Notes under the pieces: model-generated | The model's input: the letters and a program-made list of their open reading frames with translations, nothing else | Database searches by the model: none | Told to the model about the DNA's origin: nothing | In this document: piece by piece, positions 7,218-12,120 of the stretch | Position numbering within the stretch: the first letter of the stretch is position 1 | Layout: every line of letters begins with the position of its first letter | Assembly: GCA_009921785.1 (NCBI GenBank) | Contig: RFXE01000031.1 | Coordinates: 1-12,120, forward strand | Length of the DNA stretch: 12,120 nt | Direction of reading: 5' to 3' | Source: Alphaproteobacteria bacterium | GTDB taxonomy: Bacteria; Pseudomonadota; Alphaproteobacteria; Rhizobiales; Beijerinckiaceae | Made by a program: the position numbers and the translations under genes

Positions 7218-8915
7218 TTAGACGAGTTCTTTTTGAATCATTGACTTCAACACGGCGGTCACACGACCCGAGTCATCGCCAACAAGCATACGGATAAGGG
7301 CAATCTTGTCGTCGTAGGTATTGGCTGTGTCAAGAAGATCGACAGAGATACCACCCTTCTTAGGCTTGAGGCGTGCCTTGATTTCTTCCAAAGTCTCGCC
7401 TTCGCGTACCTGCACTGTCTCACCATCACCAAGCATGGCTTCATCAGGCGAAGACACAAGGTCCGACATGGTGAGCAAGCGAGCAAGGAAGGGACGCAGC
7501 GCACCGAGGACGATGATCGCCAGGATTGCGAGGACGCCGAGCTGCTTAATGGCATCTTCAAGCCAAGGCGCATCAAACCATGAACGCTCAAGTGCGGGAA
7601 GTTCTTGTGCAAAGGAGCTCTGTACAAGGGTCACCTTGTCGCCGCGCTCTTTATTATAGCCGATCGCTTGCTCGATGACTTCAGTCATATGCTTGCGTTC
7701 GTCATCCGTCATTTGCTTTTCGACAGGCTTACCATCGGCATCCGTTGTCATCTGTGAACGGAGTACGACCGCAATCGAGAGATGCTTGATATCACCAAGA
7801 GCTGCGCGAACCGATTTTACTTCACGGCTTACTTCGAAATTGCGCGTAGACGTTGAAGACCGGTTCTTATTCACATCAGATGATGTTGCGGCATCGGCAC
7901 CTTGGGTTGTCGAAACATTGGGAGCCGGCGGTGGCTGATTTGATGTGGAGCCCGGAATACCTTTGGCGCGTGCTTCGGCGCTTTCCTGTAATGAATCCTG
8001 TTGTGAGCGAATGGCTTGCGCTTGCGGATCGAACATCTCACGCGTCTGCTCAATGCGTGTGAAGTCAAGATCCGCATTAATTTCAGTATTTACATTGCCT
8101 TCACCAACGATCGGAACGAGCAAATTCATAACCCGTTCACGCAGCATTTTTTCGACGCGCATCTTGTGGTCGAGTTGCTGCGAGGTGAGGCCAATATCGG
8201 CATCATGTTTTGGGCCTGAAAGAAGATTACCGAATTGATCAACAACGGTGACGTTTTCAACGGGCATGAAGGCGACGCTGGAGCTCACCATATGGAGAAT
8301 TGATTGGACTTGGCCCTGACCGAGAGCGCGACCAGGGTTGAGTTTCAAAACGACCGAAGCTGAGGGGGGCACCTGATCACGCACAAAAGCAGACCGTTCA
8401 GGAACAGCCAAATGTACACGCGCACTTTCGATATCACGAATTTCCATGATTGAACGCGCGAGTTCGGTTTCCTGCGCTTGACGCAGTTTAGCCGCTTCAA
8501 CGGAGCGGCTCGTTCCCAGCGGCATCTGGCCTAAAAGATCATAACCGGAGCTTGAAGCTTTCGGCAGGCCCGCAGAGGCCAATACCATTTTCGCGCGATA
8601 GAAATCCGCACGCGGAACCGTCATCTGGCCTGTGGTGCCGTCGAGTCTAGCTTTGATCCCTTTGTCGGTCAGCGTTTGAAGAACGGTGGCTTTGTCGCTT
8701 TCTTCAAGCTGCGGAAAGAGAACCACATAGGATGGCTCGCGCAGAACAGTGATGGCCAAAAGGCCAACCGCAATGACGGCCGCCACAACAATCATCGGCA
8801 TAGAGCGAACGACCGCCGGCTGACGGAGGAAATTGCGAAATGCCGCAAAGCCCTGATTAAGGCGCGCCGCAACGGGTACGTTTTGCGTTACTGTTACAAC
8901 ATTCGCGTCAGTCAT
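7218..8915 (-). CDS. fliF: Flagellar MS-ring protein FliF
   Basis: FliF forms the MS ring in the inner membrane, the first scaffold of the basal body and housing for the export gate. The 565 residues show the standard plan. A cytoplasmic N-terminus leads to a transmembrane helix at about 41-58. Periplasmic ring-building domains follow (LVPIVGEGNVNTEINADLDF at 265-284 is characteristic). A Ser/Pro/Gln-rich insertion lies at about 305-355, then the RBM3 strands (KSVRAALGDIKHLSIAVVL). A second transmembrane helix lies at about 459-477. The cytosolic tail ends in the FliG-binding helices (residues 523-565). It starts at ATG 8915 with GGAC repeats upstream, 44 bp after fliE, and ends 18 bp before fliG. 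I see no defect. Confidence 0.97.
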   Translation of the reverse strand: MTDANVVTVTQNVPVAARLNQGFAAFRNFLRQPAVVRSMPMIVVAAVIAVGLLAITVLREPSYVVLFPQLEESDKATVLQTLTDKGIKARLDGTTGQMTVPRADFYRAKMVLASAGLPKASSSGYDLLGQMPLGTSRSVEAAKLRQAQETELARSIMEIRDIESARVHLAVPERSAFVRDQVPPSASVVLKLNPGRALGQGQVQSILHMVSSSVAFMPVENVTVVDQFGNLLSGPKHDADIGLTSQQLDHKMRVEKMLRERVMNLLVPIVGEGNVNTEINADLDFTRIEQTREMFDPQAQAIRSQQDSLQESAEARAKGIPGSTSNQPPPAPNVSTTQGADAATSSDVNKNRSSTSTRNFEVSREVKSVRAALGDIKHLSIAVVLRSQMTTDADGKPVEKQMTDDERKHMTEVIEQAIGYNKERGDKVTLVQSSFAQELPALERSWFDAPWLEDAIKQLGVLAILAIIVLGALRPFLARLLTMSDLVSSPDEAMLGDGETVQVREGETLEEIKARLKPKKGGISVDLLDTANTYDDKIALIRMLVGDDSGRVTAVLKSMIQKELV

Positions 8916-8959
8916 TGTCCGGTGTCCTGTCCTGCCTTAAATATTTTTTTATTGTGCCA

Positions 8960-9265
8960 TCAAACCGGCATTGTGGTGATGTCTTTATAAGCACTCAAAA
9001 GCTTATTGCGGACTTGTACAGTTGCTTCAAAAGCAAGTGATGATTTTTCCCGTGCCAGCATCACTTTGGTGACATCAACTTCGTCACCCGCTTCATAGGC
9101 TTTAGTCACGCTATCAGCATCGTTTTGCGTTTTTGAAACTTCACCGAGCATTTTTGTCATCTGGCTGGCGAAATCATCGCTCCCAGTATTTTCAAAAGGA
9201 CGAAGTTTAGGTTGCGCCTTTGTCAGAATATCGGTTGAAAGCGCTGTTGGATTAATCTGGACCAT
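8960..9265 (-). CDS. fliE: Flagellar hook-basal body complex protein FliE
   Basis: FliE is a small exported protein joining the MS ring to the proximal rod, and is needed for export of later substrates. The C-terminal half carries the family signature: VTKVMLAREKSSLAFEATVQ followed by VRNKLLSAYKDITTMPV at the terminus. It resembles other FliE tails (VMLxxxKxxLAFxxxVQVRNKLxxAY). I chose ATG at 9265 (101 residues, the usual size) because GAAGGA sits 9 nt upstream. The frame can extend to a GTG at 9298 (112 residues) that overlaps the preceding stop as GTGA, but this would place the Shine-Dalgarno inside the coding region. No signal peptide is present, as expected for a type III substrate. It is the first structural gene of the operon. 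Confidence 0.93.
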   Translation of the reverse strand: MVQINPTALSTDILTKAQPKLRPFENTGSDDFASQMTKMLGEVSKTQNDADSVTKAYEAGDEVDVTKVMLAREKSSLAFEATVQVRNKLLSAYKDITTMPV

Positions 9266-9274
9266 TGTCGGTTT

Positions 9275-9280
9275 TCCTTC
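9275..9280 (-). promoter_or_regulatory. Ribosome binding site deciding the fliE start
   Basis: GAAGGA on the minus strand with a 9-nt spacer to ATG 9265. It favours that start over the GTG at 9298, which overlaps the upstream stop codon. Confidence 0.6.
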
Positions 9281-9294
9281 TTTCGACACAGCGT

Positions 9295-10464
9295 TCACCG
9301 TGCGGCCACGCGACGGCGGTTTGTTTCGAAATCTTCGATATTCGCAATATGTTCATGCATGTCGATCATCAGGTGATCGGCTTCGATCGGTGTTCCCCCT
9401 GAGAGAACGAGCGCGCGCTGGAGCACATTCTCAAGTTCACGCACATTGCCGGGCCAATTATAGGATTCGAGCTTGTCGATGGCTTCATCCGTCATTTCAG
9501 GAATCGTTGGGAAGCCGCCTGTGTGTTTTGCGAGCAAAGAAATTGAGATCGGCAGAATGTCGCCTGGGCGCTGAGACAGAGCCATCGTTGCAAGCGGAAA
9601 TACATTCAAGCGATAATAAAGATCTTCGCGGAAGCGACCGGCTTTGACTTCGTCCATCATGTAGCGGTTCGAGGTCGCAATAACACGCACATCGATCGCA
9701 ACGGATTTAGAGCCACCAAGCGGTGTGACTTCTTTTTCTTGCAACACACGCAAGAATTTTGCTTGCAGATGGGGCGCCATTTCCGAGACTTCGTCGAGAA
9801 GCAATGTGCCACCATCAGCTGCGCGGAAGATGCCTTTGTTCGGTGTATGGGCACCAGTGAAGGCGCCTTTCTCATAACCAAACAAAAGAGCTTCGAGCAT
9901 GGTATCGGGAACGGCTGCGCAATTCACAGCAATGAAAGCTTCGCGTGCGCGCTTTGATGCACGATGGAGAAATTTTGAAACAACTTCTTTGCCGGTGCCT
10001 GTGGGGCCAACCAACATGACGGTGACGTCGCTCGCAGCAACGCGGCGCGCGAGACGCAAGAGATTGAACGTCTGTGGATCGCCTGCAGCAACAGCCTGCT
10101 CATCATCAAGAAAGCGCGCAGCCACTTCCGCAGCATAACGCCATCCTTGCTTTGAAGGCGTGAGACGCAACACGGAGCCATTGAACTCGCCCTTGAGTTG
10201 GAATTTTTCACCCGCCTTGTCGACGACAATGATGCGGTCCGCTTTGAGTTTGCGGCACCATCCGGGAAGGCCAAGTGCATCGGCAGCCAAAGTCTTGGCA
10301 GCATCTTGCGAAAGCAAGAGACCTGCGCGGTCCCAGCTATCGGTTTTGAGAGCGGTAAGCGATTTCACATCGCTCATCGCGGTCTCATGGCCGCGCATGT
10401 GAAGATGGGTGGTCCACGCTTCGCTATCGGCTAGGTGGTCGGTCAAGCACAATACCATGCTCAT
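9295..10464 (-). CDS. Sigma-54 activator without a DNA-binding domain (FleT/FlbD-like)
   Basis: This bacterial enhancer-binding-type AAA+ protein remodels sigma-54 RNA polymerase. Counting from ATG 10464 (389 residues), residues 1-135 are a divergent alpha/beta domain, possibly a decayed receiver. The AAA+ core follows: Walker A GPTGTGKE 153-160, the sigma-54 contact loop GAFTGA 200-205, Walker B GGTLLLDE 218-225, R-finger region FREDLYYR 278-285, and sensor II WPGNVREL 337-344. The protein stops about 45 residues after sensor II with no Fis-type helix-turn-helix. It therefore cannot bind enhancer DNA by the usual route. As first gene of the fliEFGHIJ operon it matches Rhodobacter sphaeroides FleT, which works as a hetero-oligomer with FleQ (family knowledge). 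Caulobacter FlbD is the other relative, but that has an HTH. An ATG at 10503 in the same frame is rejected: it lies upstream of the predicted sigma-54 transcription start and lacks a ribosome site. Confidence 0.85.
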   Translation of the reverse strand: MSMVLCLTDHLADSEAWTTHLHMRGHETAMSDVKSLTALKTDSWDRAGLLLSQDAAKTLAADALGLPGWCRKLKADRIIVVDKAGEKFQLKGEFNGSVLRLTPSKQGWRYAAEVAARFLDDEQAVAAGDPQTFNLLRLARRVAASDVTVMLVGPTGTGKEVVSKFLHRASKRAREAFIAVNCAAVPDTMLEALLFGYEKGAFTGAHTPNKGIFRAADGGTLLLDEVSEMAPHLQAKFLRVLQEKEVTPLGGSKSVAIDVRVIATSNRYMMDEVKAGRFREDLYYRLNVFPLATMALSQRPGDILPISISLLAKHTGGFPTIPEMTDEAIDKLESYNWPGNVRELENVLQRALVLSGGTPIEADHLMIDMHEHIANIEDFETNRRRVAAR

Positions 10465-10472
10465 AACGCTGT

Positions 10473-10479
10473 CTCCCTC
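10473..10479 (-). promoter_or_regulatory. Ribosome binding site for the operon's first gene
   Basis: GAGGGAG on the minus strand, 8 nt before ATG 10464. It is the strongest Shine-Dalgarno in this region and fixes the start of the HTH-less activator at 10464 rather than 10503. Confidence 0.7.
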
Positions 10480-10506
10480 GGACAATCCCGGTCGGAGACC
10501 CATGAA

Positions 10507-10522
10507 AGCAACGATCTTGCCA
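10507..10522 (-). promoter_or_regulatory. Sigma-54 (RpoN) promoter of the fli operon
   Basis: On the minus strand the bases read TGGCAAGATCGTTGCT. Against the consensus TGGCACG-N4-TTGCW this has one mismatch, and the invariant GG and GC are exactly 10 bp apart. Transcription would begin near 10496, about 30 nt before ATG 10464. It would drive the HTH-less activator and, by read-through, fliEFGHIJKL. An activator encoded in the adjacent gene pair is the obvious candidate to fire it. Confidence 0.85.
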
Positions 10523-10574
10523 AGTTTTTGCGTGAAGCCGGGAAGAGCGGCCGATTGCTCCCCCCGTTAATCAA

Positions 10575-10589
10575 TTAACACTTTGTTAA
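10575..10589. promoter_or_regulatory. CtrA-type binding box, TTAA-N7-TTAA
   Basis: TTAACACTTTGTTAA is an exact TTAA-N7-TTAA match, the full binding site of the alphaproteobacterial cell-cycle/motility regulator CtrA. It is also a perfect 6-3-6 dyad. Further TTAA half-sites lie at 10567-10570 and 10603-10606 (the latter TTAACC). The box is 53 bp upstream of the operon's sigma-54 promoter and 150 bp upstream of the rightward activator start, so its target gene is unclear. The AT-rich setting raises the chance of coincidence, which keeps the confidence moderate. Confidence 0.55.
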
Positions 10590-10645
10590 AATTAGCAAAT
10601 TCTTAACCTGAAAATAATTTCTAAAATGCGAGCAAATGCCTCTTT

Positions 10646-10661
10646 CGGCAATACTTTCGCA
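10646..10661 (+). promoter_or_regulatory. Weak sigma-54-like promoter for the rightward activator
   Basis: CGGCAATACTTTCGCA keeps the invariant GG-N10-GC spacing, the GGCA and the final GCA, but differs from consensus at four specified positions. If used, transcription would start near 10672, inside the left arm of the adjacent inverted repeat, giving a leader of about 67 nt. It could equally be chance. Confidence 0.25.
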
Positions 10662-10664
10662 ATC

Positions 10665-10700
10665 AAGCCACACTATAGGGGTTGTGTAATTCTGTGGCTT
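10665..10700. repeat. Perfect 8-bp inverted repeat (candidate activator-binding site)
   Basis: AAGCCACA at 10665-10672 and TGTGGCTT at 10693-10700 are exact reverse complements with a 20-bp spacer. The centre lies about 186 bp upstream of the predicted sigma-54 transcription start of the leftward operon, an ordinary distance for an enhancer. It lies about 56 bp before the rightward activator's start, where binding could autoregulate. In RNA it could also form a hairpin with a 20-nt loop. Its function is inferred from position only. Confidence 0.45.
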
Positions 10701-10726
10701 AGTCAAAAAATCGACATCCGGCGTCC

Positions 10727-10732
10727 GAGGAG
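10727..10732 (+). promoter_or_regulatory. Ribosome binding site supporting a GTG start
   Basis: GAGGAG with a 6-nt spacer to GTG 10739. It decides the non-ATG start of the rightward sigma-54 activator and shows that no N-terminal regulatory domain has been missed upstream. Confidence 0.75.
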
Positions 10733-10738
10733 TATTGC

Positions 10739-11851
10739 GTGTTAGGACAGGATTATTCGCGTTTCCTCGATCTTCCGAGTCCGCCGATGCGCGCGGTCTT
10801 GGATATGGTCGATAAGGTCGCGCCCCTCGGATCGACGATTTACATTCAAGGCCCTTCCGGAAGCGGTAAGGAAATTGTCGCGCGGGCGATCCATGCCAAA
10901 TCAGATCGGGCCAATGGTCCTTTTGTCGCCGTTAACTGCGGCGCGATCCCGCGTGATCTTCTCGAAAGCGAGCTCTTCGGCCATGAGAAAGGCGCGTTTA
11001 CCGGCGCGCTGAAAGACCGCGTCGGCTTGATGGAGCTGTCGGGCGGCGGCACTTTATTCCTCGACGAAATCGGCGATATGCCACTCGATATGCAGGTAAA
11101 GCTCCTCCGCATGCTCGAAGAGCGGACCTTTACCCGGATCGGCGGATCGAAGCCGATATCCGTTGACGTTCGCTTCGTCTGCGCGACCCATCGCGATCTC
11201 ACGCAATTGATTGCCGAGCAGAAATTCCGTGAGGATCTCTATTACCGTATCAATGTCTTTCCGATCACTCTCCCGCCCTTAAAGGAGCGGCTGGCGGATA
11301 TTCCTGATCTCGTCCGCTTTATACTAGAGCGCTTTGAGGCGCAGGGCTTCCCCAAGGCACCGATCCTGACCGATGGCGCGCTGGAAGCGCTTAAATCTTA
11401 TGATTGGCCGGGCAATGTCCGTGAGTTGCGCAATATATTAGAGCGGGCAGGCGCGCTCTTCGTAGGTCGGGCGATTGATTTTGCCACGATGGCGGGGCTC
11501 ATCCGGCCGGGCCAACCGATTGATCGAGCCGAAGAAGCCGAGGCGATCTGGGACGCGTTAGCTGAATTTGCCGACGATCCTATCGCCGAGCGACGTGGAT
11601 CAGCGTCCGGGGATGCACCCGCCACGCCCATGGGGGCGGGGCCAGGGGACGATGACGCCATTCGCAGCACTTTGGTGGGCAGCGACGGGTTCAACCTGAA
11701 AGATTATGTATCGGCGCTCGAAATCGGCTTTATCCGCGTGGCGCTCGAAGACGCAGACGGATCCGTATCGGCGGCCGCGCGACGGCTGGGAATCCAGCGC
11801 ACGACCTTGATCGAGAAAATGCGGAAATTCGGGATTGGCCGGCCGGATTAA
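10739..11851 (+). CDS. Sigma-54-dependent activator, AAA+ plus Fis-type HTH, no regulatory domain (FleQ-like)
   Basis: This 370-residue bacterial enhancer-binding protein begins almost directly with the AAA+ core. Motifs are Walker A GPSGSGKE 38-45, GAFTGA 85-90, Walker B GGTLFLDE 103-110, FREDLYYR 163-170 and sensor II WPGNVREL 223-230. After a Pro/Gly/Asp-rich linker (about 255-318), residues 325-366 form a Fis-type helix-turn-helix (SVSAAARRLGIQRTTLIEKM) that should bind enhancer DNA. There is no receiver, GAF or PAS domain, so activity is not obviously gated by phosphorylation. Control may be through expression or a partner. Divergent placement next to an HTH-less activator and the fli operon suggests the two act together, as FleQ and FleT do in Rhodobacter sphaeroides. 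The GTG start is fixed by GAGGAG 6 nt upstream. The stop shares TTAA with the convergent fliS. Confidence 0.9.
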   Translation: MLGQDYSRFLDLPSPPMRAVLDMVDKVAPLGSTIYIQGPSGSGKEIVARAIHAKSDRANGPFVAVNCGAIPRDLLESELFGHEKGAFTGALKDRVGLMELSGGGTLFLDEIGDMPLDMQVKLLRMLEERTFTRIGGSKPISVDVRFVCATHRDLTQLIAEQKFREDLYYRINVFPITLPPLKERLADIPDLVRFILERFEAQGFPKAPILTDGALEALKSYDWPGNVRELRNILERAGALFVGRAIDFATMAGLIRPGQPIDRAEEAEAIWDALAEFADDPIAERRGSASGDAPATPMGAGPGDDDAIRSTLVGSDGFNLKDYVSALEIGFIRVALEDADGSVSAAARRLGIQRTTLIEKMRKFGIGRPD

Positions 11852-12120
11852 GCTGCGTTTGCTGCTGGTTTGCGGATCATTGACCACGCTTCAGCAATGT
11901 CAGCCATGCAACGACGGACTTCCTTAAGCCGCTCCACTGGCTTGTCTTTATTTGAAGCGATCAGTTCACGACGAGCCCACTCATAGATATTGGCCAGAGT
12001 GGTTGCGACGGGCTCTCCTCGTTCGAAATCGAGGCTACCTGCGAGAGTCACGACAATGGTGAGGGCTTTCGACTGCGCCCGGGACCGGCCGATAAGATCT
12101 TTGGTCTCAACAGCGAGCAT
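11848..12120 (-). CDS. fliS: Flagellin export chaperone FliS, 5' part beyond the window
   Basis: FliS binds the flagellin C-terminus in the cytosol, prevents premature polymerisation and brings flagellin to the export gate. The 90 visible residues fit the last two thirds of the roughly 130-residue family. They show a helix ending in SLDFERGEPVATTLANIYEW, the family's LDxExGxxxAxxLxxLYxY region, then RRELIASNKDKPVERLKEV and an IAEAW motif, which in FliS reads as xxIxxAW. The Met codon at 12118-12120 is at the edge and matches an internal position of the family (around residue 35), so the true start is outside. The stop TAA is at 11848-11850 and interlocks with the stop of the convergent activator. 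The Lys/Ala-rich tail after AWSMI is short. Confidence 0.8.
   Translation of the reverse strand: MLAVETKDLIGRSRAQSKALTIVVTLAGSLDFERGEPVATTLANIYEWARRELIASNKDKPVERLKEVRRCMADIAEAWSMIRKPAANAA

Larger units (their letters stand above)
10465..10738. other. Divergent control region between the two sigma-54 activator genes
   Basis: These 274 bp without a gene separate the fli operon (leftward) from the HTH-bearing activator (rightward). The half nearest the operon holds its sigma-54 promoter. The middle (about 10565-10625) is strongly AT-rich with four TTAA words, two of which make a full CtrA box. The right part holds an inverted repeat and a weak sigma-54-like element facing right. No convincing housekeeping -35/-10 pair, RNA gene or terminator hairpin was seen. 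Confidence 0.75.

Noticed and set aside
9298..9298. GTG at 9298 as the fliE start
   Set aside because: The only ribosome site (GAAGGA) lies downstream of it and serves ATG 9265, which also gives the usual FliE length.
10503..10503. ATG at 10503 as the start of the HTH-less activator (402 residues)
   Set aside because: It overlaps the region just downstream of the sigma-54 -12 element, lies upstream of the predicted transcription start, and has no Shine-Dalgarno. ATG 10464 has a strong one.
10671..10681. CACTATAGGGG, resembling the 3' part of a T7-type phage promoter
   Set aside because: The upstream half (about 10 bases) does not match the T7 consensus and there are no phage genes nearby. 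It is taken as coincidence.
1..12120. Mobile elements, CRISPR arrays, tRNA/rRNA genes or riboswitches
   Set aside because: I looked for transposase motifs, regularly spaced direct repeats, terminal inverted repeats and cloverleaf-like sequence and saw none. The foreign segment at 1-240 has no recognisable element end.

Overview
The window is a flagellar export/basal-body cluster from an alphaproteobacterium. Three things support that placement: the order fliE-fliF-fliG-fliH-fliI-fliJ-fliK-fliL on one strand, led by a sigma-54 activator (bEBP) gene; alphaproteobacterial-looking FliH and FliJ; and a full CtrA-type box (TTAA-N7-TTAA) in the regulatory region. I cannot fix the genus. Rhodobacter (fleT-fliEFGHIJ operon) and sphingomonads/Caulobacterales (CtrA/FlbD control) are the comparisons I had in mind.

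Layout. Positions 1 to about 240 hold an open reading frame on the plus strand that looks foreign to the cluster (different codon use, not flagellar) and that replaces the expected 3' part of fliL. From about 240 to 10464 the minus strand carries one tightly packed operon, read right to left: HTH-less sigma-54 activator, fliE, fliF, fliG, fliH, fliI, fliJ, a very long fliK, and the N-terminal half of fliL. Several junctions are 4-8 bp overlaps, which suggests translational coupling. Positions 10465-10738 form a divergent control region. It holds a near-consensus sigma-54 promoter firing into the operon, a full CtrA box, a weak sigma-54-like element facing the other way, and a perfect 8-bp inverted repeat. 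To the right on the plus strand (10739-11851) is a second sigma-54 activator, with an AAA+ domain and a Fis-type HTH but no N-terminal regulatory domain. It ends tail-to-tail, sharing a TTAA, with the 3' part of fliS on the minus strand, which runs off the right edge.

How it works together. FliF (MS ring), FliG (rotor switch) and FliE (rod junction) build the base. FliH, FliI and FliJ form the cytosolic ATPase complex feeding the export gate. FliK sets hook length and switches substrate class, FliL supports the stator, and FliS chaperones flagellin. The two activators have complementary architectures: one has an N-terminal domain but no DNA-binding domain, the other the reverse. This recalls the hetero-oligomeric FleQ/FleT pair of Rhodobacter sphaeroides. 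The sequence suggests a circuit in which CtrA and/or the HTH-bearing activator act in the intergenic region, and sigma-54 transcription then drives the fli operon. The points most worth a second look are this split activator pair with its compact control region, and the abrupt non-flagellar sequence joined to fliL.
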